Below, one piece after another: positions 49,441-59,400 of a stretch of DNA of 64,000 bases. The DNA lies in assembly GCF_027111255.2 (NCBI RefSeq), contig NZ_CP114285.2, positions 1,860,001-1,924,000 on the forward strand, given 5' to 3'. The position numbers were made by a program, and so were the translations under genes. The stretch is from Flavobacterium flavigenum (GTDB lineage: Bacteria; Bacteroidota; Bacteroidia; Flavobacteriales; Flavobacteriaceae). The notes beneath the pieces were generated by a model. That model worked only from the letters and a program-made list of their open reading frames with translations, was not told the DNA's origin and ran no database searches. The stretch's first letter is position 1, and each line of letters starts with the position of its first letter.

Positions 49441-52400
49441 CTATTCCTTAATCAATTTTTCTACTTTGCTTCCTTTCTCAGTAGTAATTCTGATAAAGTA
49501 AAGACCGTTTGGTTTGTTCGAAATATCAAACTTAGTTGTATTGCTATTTTCGATTGAAGTTTGGAGCAGTCTTCCCTGAACATCGAACAATTCAATATAT
49601 TTTAAAACGGTGTCACAGTTGATATTTACATTTCCTTTAGTTGGATTTGGATATACTGAAATACTTTTATCTTTTTTAAAATTATCATTTCCTAATGATT
49701 CGAAAACGGTTTCTGCCTTATTAGTTTCAATTGGGAAATTGTAATCAAAAAAGATATTGGCTGTTTTATCAACCTGATCACCTTTAAGAAGATCATCTGC
49801 GCTTTTTATTTTAAACAGAATATTTCCGTGACCTCCAACAGGATTTTTCTGTTTGGAAGTAGAACTAGCTGCCAAATGGATTTGTTCAAAAACAAATTCA
49901 ACAATATTTCCGTGAATAACAGTCTTAGAAGAATGTGATGAATTTAATAATTGTAAAGAACTCAGATCATATTTACTTTGATCAACAGCTATTTTTACGA
50001 CTATATTTTCTGCTTCATACGTTCCGGTATTTTCAAAATTGACAATGTAATGTAAATATTCGCCAATTGTATCTGGAGAAACGCTTTCGCCTTCAAGACA
50101 CGTAATATCATTAGGATCAAATGAACCCACAACAGTTTGATGGTATGTAAAAGTATTATCAGCAGGTGATTCATCCCCGGCAACAGGTGTTATGGCAACT
50201 GTAAAGTTGAAGATATCACCATTATTTACCGCTGGAGTTTCCATCGGACTATTTACATTAAATTCAAGATCGATAGTACGGCTTTCAAAGGGAAGTAACC
50301 CATTGTAACTCCACTCAAAATTATTTACTGTTTCAATATCAACTGCCGGTGTAGCAGAAAGCAAATCCATTTTTGTATCATCAAAAGTCAATTTGATATT
50401 TCCTGAAAGCACCTGATTTCCTTTATTTTTATAGACAATTCTGTATGCCGAATCAAAGCCCGGTCTTGCAGGAGTAATTGGACTTATCACAATTTCTACA
50501 TCGGGATGAACCCCATTTGCAGACAAACAAAAGCTTTGATAATTCGTATTATAGTTGTTATCTGTAAAATTGATTGTAGCTGATGCCGGTGAAATATTGA
50601 AAGCACCCGCATTTTCTATATTTGGAAATATATTATAAGTTCCTGCCTGCGTAAAGAATGTAGAAGTTCCGTCAGTATTGGTAAAAGCTGATCCAGTAGT
50701 TGTTCCGTCGTTTATATCGATTCTGATATTTGGATGCAAAGGATCATTAAGGTTACAGCCATTATTATTACCATCAAAGATTGTAGTTCCTACAACCGTA
50801 TTGTGTTGTCCTCCGGGAGTGAAGCTGCAATAAGAATTAGCGACAGTTGCCGTCATTCCCATACTATTTAATTGTGATTGTACATTTGCAATTTGAGAAT
50901 CATCTGCACAAATGTAAGTCAGACCCGGATTTCCGGAAAAATCAAGAGTTTCACTGCGTCCATTTTTTAGAAACAAATTAGTAAGCAAATTATTTGCACA
51001 GTACAAGCTGGAAAGATTATTTAAGGCACTTACATCGAGAGTTGCGATTTGATTACCATTACAAGCTACATTTTCAAGCGTTCGGCAATTGCTAACATCA
51101 AGATTGGTAAGCTGATTAAATCTAAAATCAATAGATCTTAAATTTGATAAAGCACTAATGTCAATATTCGTTAATTGATTGTTTCGGCATTCAATATCCA
51201 AAAGATTTGTCAGACCACTAAGATCAAGAGCAGTAAGCAGATTAATACTGCACCCTAAATGCAGTAATGAAGTTAAAGGGCTTAGATCAAGATTTACCAG
51301 TTCATTACCGCTGCAATATAGACTTTGAAGTTTTATAAGACCATTTAAATTAAGACTCGAAAGCTTGTTAGCCCCACATTGCAAATAAGTTAGGTTCGTT
51401 AAATTATTTACATCAAGAGTTGTCAGTTTGTTGTTGTTGCAACTAAATTCAGTCAGATTTGTAAAAGTATTTACATCCAGACTGGTTAATAAATTATTGC
51501 CACAATGAAATTTTGTAAGCTGGTTTAACCCACTTAAATCTAATGCTGTAAGTGCGTTGTAACTACAATTCAATGTTGTAAGATTTGGCATGGTCAAAAC
51601 ATTCAAAGTGCTTATAGTATTGTAGGAACAATCTAATTCTTTTATATTCACTAAACCAATCATATTAAGATTAGACAATTGATTGTGACCATAATTCAAA
51701 TTTGTCAGCTGAGTCAGGCCAATCAAATCTAAACTCGTCAATAAATTATAAGAACAATCTAAAGTAGTAAGATTCGTTAATCCGTTTACAACCAGACTTG
51801 GAAGACGGTTTTTAGAACATTTTAATTGTTCCAGCAAAATTAAATTATTAACATCCAGTGAAGTAATTACATTTCCTAATGCTCCTATTACCCCATTATA
51901 ACCGTAGTTAGAACAGTCTAGATATTTAAGCTTTGTTAAATTAGCTACAGCTAAAGACGTAATCTGGTTTCCAATTGAAGTTGTCGAAATATGATTCGAA
52001 CAATCTAAATATTCCAGATTTGATAATCCGCTAATATCTAAATTGGCTAATAAGTTATTGTTACAATCCAGATACTTTAAATTAGGAACGCTGCTTAAAT
52101 CGATACTGCTGATTTTGTTTATTCCAAAATTCAATGAAGTCAGATTCGTCAAATTAGTTAAATTCAGACTTGTCAATTTGTTATTACTACAGTTAAGTGA
52201 CGCAAGATTGTTTAAACCATTTAAATTTAAACTTGTCAATAGACCGTTGGAACAGTTGATAGATTTAAGATTGGTCATTCCCGAACCGTTTACAGTAAAA
52301 CTCGTAGTCTGATTGTTAAACATATTAATATTGGCAAGATTGTTAAATCCTGAAACATTTAATGTAATGCTTGCCGGAGATAAATTTAAATTCAGGTTTT

Positions 52401-53427
52401 CGATATTAGGAAAACCATTTAAAGTTAAATCTGAATTTGAACCTGTGTATTGAAACGTTTTCAAAGCTGTCAGGTTCGATCCATTGATAACTAAATTATT
52501 AGGCAGATATGAGCAATTCAAAGTCTTCAAATTACTCAAACCATTCAGGTTTAAAGTTGCGATATGATTTTCCCCGCAACTTAATTCAGTTAAAAGAGTT
52601 GTATTACTCAAATCTAAATTTGTAATTTGATTGTAAAAGCAATTCAGCTTCGTAAGTTTAGACAAATCACTAACATCCAGACTGGTAAGAAGATTATAAT
52701 TACACTCTAGACTATCCAGGTTTGTCAAGCCATTTAAGTTAAGGCTAGCCAAATTGTTATAACTGCAAAGCAAGGATTTAAGACTTGTTAATCCGCTTAG
52801 ATTAAGATTAGCGAGTTTGTTCGTTTCACAAAGCAATAAATCAAGTTTAGTTAAACCCGTAAGATCAATGCTTGTCAGTTGATTGTTGCTGCAGTACAAT
52901 GTTTTAAGCTCATTTGCACCATTTACGTTAAGACTTATTAATTTATTATTACTGCAAAATAAGATTTTAAGATTGTTTAAACCACTTACATTCAGACTTG
53001 TCAGTTGGTTTTGATCTAAAAAAAGGTTCACAAGATTGGTTAATGTACTTACATTGAATGTAGACAGATAATTTGAAGTACAATTCAACTGAGTCAGATT
53101 GGTTAATGCAGTAACATCAAGGTTTAAAAGGATGTTGCTGGAACAATCTAAATTTTTAAGGTTTGTAAAACTGGAAATTCCGGTTAAATTAAGGATTCCT
53201 GAATTCGAAACTTTCAGTTGATATACCGCAAGGGCTTCACTACTGTCAATTTCACCATTGTCATCAGTATCGATTTTAATTGAAATTCCTGCCGAATTCA
53301 ATGCTATAGAATTCGTGGTATTTGCTTCCAGCAATTTGGCTTTGAAATTTGCATCGGGGACATTAACATTTTGTGCCTTTACTATCGTGGTCAGTAACAG
53401 CACAAACAAAAGTATTTTTCTTTGCAT
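49441..53427 (-). CDS. T9SS-secreted leucine-rich-repeat protein
   Basis: The 1328-residue protein has a signal peptide (KILLFVLLLTTIVKAQ) and a calcium-binding-like loop (DTDDNGEIDSSEALAVYQLK). A run of LRRs of about 21 residues follows from about residue 70 to 830, in which Cys-Ser-Asn-Asn or similar blocks alternate with LTSLNVSGLTNL-type strands; I estimate more than 30 repeats. The part from about 870 holds Ig-like domains and a DUF7619-like domain (GSFDPNDITCLEGESVSPDT). It ends in a type A sorting domain (ISVYPNPTKGNVNINCD ... ITTEKGSKVEKLIKE). It is expected on the cell surface or outside and could bind proteins or polysaccharides. It lies 45 bases downstream of the LytTR regulator gene on the same strand. 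Confidence 0.9.
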   Translation of the reverse strand: MQRKILLFVLLLTTIVKAQNVNVPDANFKAKLLEANTTNSIALNSAGISIKIDTDDNGEIDSSEALAVYQLKVSNSGILNLTGISSFTNLKNLDCSSNILLNLDVTALTNLTQLNCTSNYLSTFNVSTLTNLVNLFLDQNQLTSLNVSGLNNLKILFCSNNKLISLNVNGANELKTLYCSNNQLTSIDLTGLTKLDLLLCETNKLANLNLSGLTSLKSLLCSYNNLASLNLNGLTNLDSLECNYNLLTSLDVSDLSKLTKLNCFYNQITNLDLSNTTLLTELSCGENHIATLNLNGLSNLKTLNCSYLPNNLVINGSNLTALKTFQYTGSNSDLTLNGFPNIENLNLNLSPASITLNVSGFNNLANINMFNNQTTSFTVNGSGMTNLKSINCSNGLLTSLNLNGLNNLASLNCSNNKLTSLNLTNLTNLTSLNFGINKISSIDLSSVPNLKYLDCNNNLLANLDISGLSNLEYLDCSNHISTTSIGNQITSLAVANLTKLKYLDCSNYGYNGVIGALGNVITSLDVNNLILLEQLKCSKNRLPSLVVNGLTNLTTLDCSYNLLTSLDLIGLTQLTNLNYGHNQLSNLNMIGLVNIKELDCSYNTISTLNVLTMPNLTTLNCSYNALTALDLSGLNQLTKFHCGNNLLTSLDVNTFTNLTEFSCNNNKLTTLDVNNLTNLTYLQCGANKLSSLNLNGLIKLQSLYCSGNELVNLDLSPLTSLLHLGCSINLLTALDLSGLTNLLDIECRNNQLTNIDISALSNLRSIDFRFNQLTNLDVSNCRTLENVACNGNQIATLDVSALNNLSSLYCANNLLTNLFLKNGRSETLDFSGNPGLTYICADDSQIANVQSQLNSMGMTATVANSYCSFTPGGQHNTVVGTTIFDGNNNGCNLNDPLHPNIRIDINDGTTTGSAFTNTDGTSTFFTQAGTYNIFPNIENAGAFNISPASATINFTDNNYNTNYQSFCLSANGVHPDVEIVISPITPARPGFDSAYRIVYKNKGNQVLSGNIKLTFDDTKMDLLSATPAVDIETVNNFEWSYNGLLPFESRTIDLEFNVNSPMETPAVNNGDIFNFTVAITPVAGDESPADNTFTYHQTVVGSFDPNDITCLEGESVSPDTIGEYLHYIVNFENTGTYEAENIVVKIAVDQSKYDLSSLQLLNSSHSSKTVIHGNIVEFVFEQIHLAASSTSKQKNPVGGHGNILFKIKSADDLLKGDQVDKTANIFFDYNFPIETNKAETVFESLGNDNFKKDKSISVYPNPTKGNVNINCDTVLKYIELFDVQGRLLQTSIENSNTTKFDISNKPNGLYFIRITTEKGSKVEKLIKE

Positions 53428-53472
53428 AATTAAAAGGTTGTTTTGGATTAGTTTATAGTTTGGAGATATATC

Positions 53473-54234
53473 TTATAAGGATTTGATTAGTTCCTGCAGT
53501 TTTTCTTTTTTGCTTTGGGCGATTGGAATATTACTGTTATCCGCCATGATCACATAACCCCCATCTGATTTTATATAAGATTTCAAATACGAAAGATTAA
53601 TTAAATGTGATTGGTGTATGCGTTCAAAACCATGTTCTGTAAGCAGTTCTTCATATTCTTTTAATGTTTTTGAAATCAGCACCGGTTTGTGATTTTTTAT
53701 AAAAAACTCAGTATAATTGGCTTTAGCCTCACAACGAATAATATCAGCTACTTCAAACAGATGAATACCGTCACTGGTGGATAAAGCGATTCGCTTAAAA
53801 TTATCTACTTTTTTCCGAATGTTTTCGAGCAGCAAATCGATGTTTTCAAAGGAGTTCTTTTTACCGGCTGCTTCTTTTATTTTTACTATGGTATCCTGCA
53901 ATTCTTCAGGATCAACGGGTTTCAGAATAAAATCAAGAGCACTGAATTTAAACGCTTTCAAAGCATATTGCTCATGGGCCGTAATAAAAACAACATGAGC
54001 TTTTAGTTTTCCGTTTACTTTTGAAAGATTTTCCAAAATATCAAAACCGGTCCCGTCAGTGAGGTGAATATCCAAAAAAATAACCTGCGGACGCAACTTT
54101 TCAATGGCCGCTATTCCTGTTTTGACACTTTCGGCTTCACCAATAATAAAAATATCATTGGTATAACGCTCTAAAAGTGCTTTTAAACCGGTTCTTAAAT
54201 GTTTGTCATCGTCTATAAGTAATGCTGTTATCAT
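53473..54234 (-). CDS. LytTR-family response regulator
   Basis: The 253-residue protein has a receiver domain (TALLIDDDKHLRTGLKALLE, phosphoacceptor in QVIFLDIHLTDGTG, Lys in FILKPVDPEEL) and a LytTR DNA-binding domain (about 145-250; ADIIRCEAKANYTEFFI, FERIHQSHLINLSYLKSYIK). It follows the TPR histidine kinase gene by 10 bases, so the two are a pair. The LRR protein gene next in line may be its target. Confidence 0.93.
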   Translation of the reverse strand: MITALLIDDDKHLRTGLKALLERYTNDIFIIGEAESVKTGIAAIEKLRPQVIFLDIHLTDGTGFDILENLSKVNGKLKAHVVFITAHEQYALKAFKFSALDFILKPVDPEELQDTIVKIKEAAGKKNSFENIDLLLENIRKKVDNFKRIALSTSDGIHLFEVADIIRCEAKANYTEFFIKNHKPVLISKTLKEYEELLTEHGFERIHQSHLINLSYLKSYIKSDGGYVIMADNSNIPIAQSKKEKLQELIKSL

Positions 54235-54244
54235 TGGCTTTTTA

Positions 54245-56176
54245 TTATGATATATATTGAACAGGCAAATACAATATTGCTTTTGTACCTGTTTGGTTTT
54301 TTGAATTTAGTTCGAGTATTTCAATCCTTGCCGATTTAGATGTAATAGATTCCATGATCTTAAGGCGTTTTTTTGTGATGTTTAACGCCATCGACTGATG
54401 TGCTGTAACCGAATTTTCCTTTAAGAGTTTGGATTCTGATAGTCCAATTCCGTCATCGGTAATGGTGCAGATCAGCTGTTCATTTTGTACATCAAAATCA
54501 ACATTTATTTTTCCTTTTCCTTGTTTAGGAACCAAACCGTGAAGAATCGCATTTTCTACAAAAGGCTGAATCAGCAAAGGAGGCAGCCCTACGTTAAATT
54601 CGACATTTTCGGTTGAATTGATTTCGAATTCAAATTTATTCTCAAAACGAAGCTGTTCCAGTTCCAGATAATTCTGAAGGCTTTCAATTTCTTTATCAAT
54701 CGGAATAAGAGAGCCTTTAGAATATTCGAGCGTCAGACGCATGAGCTTTGAAAATTTCGACAAATATTTTAGCGCCGAATCGGTTCCGTTTTGTACAATA
54801 AAACTTGAAATTGAACTCAGGCAGTTGAATACAAAATGAGGGTTCATTTGCAGATGCAGAGCCTTTTGTTCGTATTCCGCTAATTCTTTTTTAAGTGTGA
54901 GCTGGCGTTTTACCTGCATCCGGTTATAAATTACGCAGCCTAAAACAATGAGTAAAATCCCTCCCAAAACAGAGAATACAATCAACTGAAATTCTCTTTT
55001 GTGCTTTTCAGAAAGTAAGGCCTCTTTTTTCTTATACTCATAATTCATTTCGGCCATTGCAAACTTTTTGCTTGTTTCCTGATTGATGATACTGTCACGG
55101 GCAATAATTGATTTTTTGTAGTGAGTTAAAGCAGCTTCAGGTTCTTTTAAGGATTCATATAATTCACTTAACAACTCTTCCGTATGATAGGTTTGATCCA
55201 GTACACCAATTTCCCGGGCACAGGCCAATGATTTCGTAGCAAAATGTACAGCTTCTTTATATTTTTTCTGCTCCTGTAACAGCAATCCGATGTTGTACAA
55301 AGCCAGAGAAGCCCCGAATTTATTCTGAATTTCTTCATACAAAGCCAATGATTTTTGATAATATTCATTCGCCAGAATAAAATTCCTCTGCTCTGCATAA
55401 TAATCTCCCAAATAATTATTGAGTAAGGCAGAGCCTCGTTTGTTTTCATTTTTCTTAAATCCTTTTTGAGCTTTTTGGTAATACTGAATTGCATTTTGAT
55501 ATTCGCCGATTTCGAAATAAATAACGCCAATATTAGTCAATGTCATAGGCGCATTTTTCTCCCCTAAAATGATTTGTATCTGATGAGCTTCTTTAAGATA
55601 TTGTAATGCTTTAAGATACTTTTTCTGTGATTTGTAAAGAATTCCAATATTATTCAGGGTTTTAGAAATACCTTCCTTTTCGTCAATCTGCTGATATAAT
55701 TTTAGGCCTTCTTCATAATTTTTTAGTGATGAAGTATAATCGCCCTGCTCTGAATACACAACTCCTGAACTTGCATAGGCACGTGCCAGACCACTTTTTA
55801 TTCTGTTTTTATTCCTTTCTTTTTGTAATGCCGTTTCAAATTCTGATTGTGCATCTTTAAAGAATTTCAATGCATCAGAATAATTCCCAAGTATAATAGA
55901 AGCATTTCCCTTGTTTAAATAAGCTGTTGCAAGTCCAAAATGATATTCGTTTTTTAAACTAATAACAATTGCTTTCTGAGCATAGGAAAAAGTCAAATCA
56001 GGGTCGATTTCTTTATATAAATCAGCTATTTTATTGTACCGATCAGCTTTTAGAGTATCAATTTTAGTATTCTCAACAAATCTTTTTAAACTATCTAGCT
56101 GAACATGTTGCGCATGTAATATTTCGCAGAAATGAAAGACGAAAAAGAAAATTATAAGATGTAATTTTAGATTCAC
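54245..56176 (-). CDS. Histidine kinase with tetratricopeptide repeats (LytS/YehU-type)
   Basis: I place the start at GTG 56176 (VNLKLHLIIFFFVFHFCEIL read as Met first), which begins the signal sequence. The longer frame would begin at a TTG that forms part of a -7 box. The 643-residue protein has about eight TPR units (residues 30-370; YAQKAIVISLKNEYHFGLAT, LLNNYLGDYYAEQRNFILAN), one membrane helix (FQLIVFSVLGGILLIVLGCV), and a His_kinase/HATPase module with phosphoacceptor His in LHLQMNPHFVFNCLSSISSF and PPLLIQPFVENAILHGL. The TPRs lie outside the cytoplasm and probably sense a protein. Confidence 0.9.
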   Translation of the reverse strand: MNLKLHLIIFFFVFHFCEILHAQHVQLDSLKRFVENTKIDTLKADRYNKIADLYKEIDPDLTFSYAQKAIVISLKNEYHFGLATAYLNKGNASIILGNYSDALKFFKDAQSEFETALQKERNKNRIKSGLARAYASSGVVYSEQGDYTSSLKNYEEGLKLYQQIDEKEGISKTLNNIGILYKSQKKYLKALQYLKEAHQIQIILGEKNAPMTLTNIGVIYFEIGEYQNAIQYYQKAQKGFKKNENKRGSALLNNYLGDYYAEQRNFILANEYYQKSLALYEEIQNKFGASLALYNIGLLLQEQKKYKEAVHFATKSLACAREIGVLDQTYHTEELLSELYESLKEPEAALTHYKKSIIARDSIINQETSKKFAMAEMNYEYKKKEALLSEKHKREFQLIVFSVLGGILLIVLGCVIYNRMQVKRQLTLKKELAEYEQKALHLQMNPHFVFNCLSSISSFIVQNGTDSALKYLSKFSKLMRLTLEYSKGSLIPIDKEIESLQNYLELEQLRFENKFEFEINSTENVEFNVGLPPLLIQPFVENAILHGLVPKQGKGKINVDFDVQNEQLICTITDDGIGLSESKLLKENSVTAHQSMALNITKKRLKIMESITSKSARIEILELNSKNQTGTKAILYLPVQYIS

Positions 56177-56203
56177 TTTTGCTTGTTCTTGTTTGTTGTC
56201 TGA

Positions 56204-56211
56204 CAAATGTA
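56204..56211 (-). promoter_or_regulatory. -7 box of the TPR kinase operon
   Basis: On the minus strand this reads TACATTTG, matching TAnnTTTG. It overlaps the TTG codon at 56204-56206, which would otherwise be the first codon of the open frame, and argues for the later GTG start. Confidence 0.6.
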
Positions 56212-56465
56212 TAATATGTTTCTAACTATCATACTACCAATTATTATTTACAAGGTTCTGATTATTATTTGATTCTTTTGACTTATTGTGAAAGCATTAA
56301 AACTATTATATAAATGATTAATGATTTATCTCTACAAAAGAAAATTTCAGGTATTATCAATTTTGCTATAAAACTTACAAATTATACAAAATCATTATTC
56401 GTAATCTTTCTTTGATTAAAAAAAAACACATACTTTTACCGCCGAAAATAACCGAATTATACTAC

Positions 56466-59400
56466 ATGAAGAAACTCTACTTCTTAACATTATTTTTTCT
56501 TTTAATCATTTCTACTGCTGCCTATAGTTATAATTGCAACGATAGAAATAATTTTACGAATAAAGATTACAGCAATTTTATAGCGCCGAGCGTCGATTTT
56601 AATTTTACTAATGATGGTGCCTGTTCCGGAACTCCTGTCACATTTACCCCTATAGTAAACGGGAACGCTCCCTTTTCTTACAAATGGGATTTTGGAGACG
56701 GAACTAGTTCAACAGAAATGAATCCAAGTCATAACTTTACAGCAGTTGGCTGTGGAACTCAAAATTTCAGTGTAAAACTAACTGTTACAGATGCCAGTGG
56801 GGAAACTTCTATTACAAAAACTGTTTCTGTAAAACAAAAACCCGATTTAAAATTTACCGACCTGAATGCCCCGGGTTCTAATAAACCTTTTGAAAGATGC
56901 GGGGACAATAATTCAAATCCAAAATATACTATTAATGTTGGAAACAGTTCAGCTTCTGCTTCATGTATAACATCTTATAATGTTAACTGGGGAGACGGAA
57001 GTACGGAAACAAATGTCACTTTCCCAAAAAGCCATGAATACCAGAAATTAGGTTCTTATAATATGGTAATTACGGCCGTTGGAAGCTGTAATAATTCTGT
57101 CACTTATGTAGTTAAAAATTCTAACAATCCCATTGGTTCCCTTATTGCTCCTGGAAACACTACCAATTTATGTGTTCCGGTTGACCCAATGGATTTTGCA
57201 ATTGGTTCCTGGGCACTTAACCCTTCAGATACCAGGTATGTAGTTGACTATGGCGATGGCACAACTCAAAGTTATACTCAGGCACAACTTGAAAATTCTG
57301 TTTATTATAACAGATTCAATCCTCAGGCTTCACAAAATTTCCCTATTCCTCATAAGTTTACAAGAGCGAATTGTCCAACAGGAAATACCGTAATCTTAAC
57401 TATTACAACTTCTTGCGGAAGTACTTATCTTACTGCCGGACCTATTATTATTTTGGATGTACCGGTAATCAGTTTTAGCATTCCGTCTGTTGCATGTGTA
57501 AATTCAAGTGTACGCTTCAATAATTCAACGTATGCCGGTTATACTAATGGCTGTAGTACTGTAAATGTTTATACCTGGGATTTTGGAGACGGAACAACTT
57601 CCAGAGAGGTTAATCCATATCATTCCTATGCAGCACCTGGAACTTATAAAGTTACACTCAAAGCTACAACCCCATGTGGCGTCGGATTAGATGTTGCTCC
57701 ACAATATATATGTGTGGAACCTGTATTACAGCCACAATTTACTTTTGGTAATGCCTGTGCTTCAGAAACGGTTCAGATAACCAATACTACTGATACAAAT
57801 TTAAGCTGTGGTGTTTCAAGTTTCTTTTGGGATGTGACTGGTTATTCTCCGGCGTATTGTGGTAAAGAAACTTCACCGGGATCAGGAAGAGGTCAATGGA
57901 ATTTTGCAAACGGAACTTATTCCTCTTCTAAAGATCCTGCTTTTAATTTTACAACACCAGGAATTTATTATCTAAGACTTAGAACCTGGAATTCGTGTGG
58001 AATAGAGCGTGAAACCACTCAGGCAATCCATGTAAAAAAGAAGCCTGTTATTTCCTTGAAACCAATTTCAGATTTTTGTAAATCGGCAACAATCTACCCG
58101 GAAGGATTAGTAGAAGAAACCTGTTCCCCTCCTTCAGAAATCACTTATTTGTGGAGTTTCCCGGGCGGTACACCGTCAACTTCTACATTACCTAATCCTG
58201 GGGCTATTAATTATACTAAAACAGGAAATTATGTCGCTACATTTAGCGTTACAAACAGTTGTGGTACCTCAACAGTATCAAGAAATTTTTCTGTTGACAT
58301 GGTTCTTTCTCCTGTTATAACTCCTAAAACAGCAAAGATATGCAGCGGCAATACTTTTCAGGTTATACCTTTCAGCAACGGAACAACAGATAATGTCCCT
58401 TCAGGAACTACTTATGTATGGTCTAATCCTGTAGTTTCTCCGCCGGGTGCTATAAGCGGTGCCAGTGCACAATCAAGCCCAAGAACAAGTATTAGTCAGA
58501 CATTAATAAATAATACTGCCAGTCCTGCAACGGTAACCTATACTGTATCTCCAATATCAACTTCATGTCCCGGACCTGATTTTACGGTTACCGTCACCGT
58601 AGAACCAACAATAAAAGTTACTCAGACTATAAAAAATGTCACTTGTTATGGATTGAGTGATGGTTCAATCAGCTTAAATATAAGTGGAGGAACACCCCAT
58701 ACAACAGGAAAACCCTATATTATATCCTGGACAGGTCCTAATAATTTTAAAAGTTTTGATGAGAATATTTCTAATTTAAAAATGGGTACCTATTATTTAT
58801 CGATTACAGATAATGGAGGTTGTCCTATTAATACTTCATATTACGTATCAGAGCCTGGAGAATTTAGGATTACAGGCGAAAGTAAAAACGACATTACGTG
58901 TTTTGGATTAAAAAACGGAACCATTAATACCTCTGTAACCGGCGGAACACCACCTTATAATTTTGTCTGGACAAAAGATGGGGCTCCATATGCTGTTAAT
59001 TCCGGAAACCTAAACAATTTAGAAAAAGGGGTTTATCAGGTAAAAATAACAGAAGCTAACAATTGCAACATTCTTACAGGAACCAGTTTTACCATTATTG
59101 AACCTCCATTATTAGAAGTAAAATGGGAAAGCCAGGTTGATGTTTTATGCTACGGATATAATACCGGTGAAATTAATGTTAGTTCATCAGGAGGAAGATT
59201 ACCCCATCGTTATAGCTGGACAGGACCAAACGGATTTAGGAGTAATCTTCAAAATTTAAAAAACCTTTATGCCGGCATATATAATTTAACGGTTACGGAT
59301 AATTCAGGTTGTACTGTTTCTCTAAAAGTAGAAATACTTCAAAACCCGGAAATAAAATTAAATTACTCTGTCACTCATTTAACTTGTTTCAGCGTGAGGG

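Noticed and set aside
56314..56415. 33-codon frame upstream of the giant adhesin
   Set aside because: No promoter or family pattern is found; it overlaps the open frame that leads into the adhesin gene.
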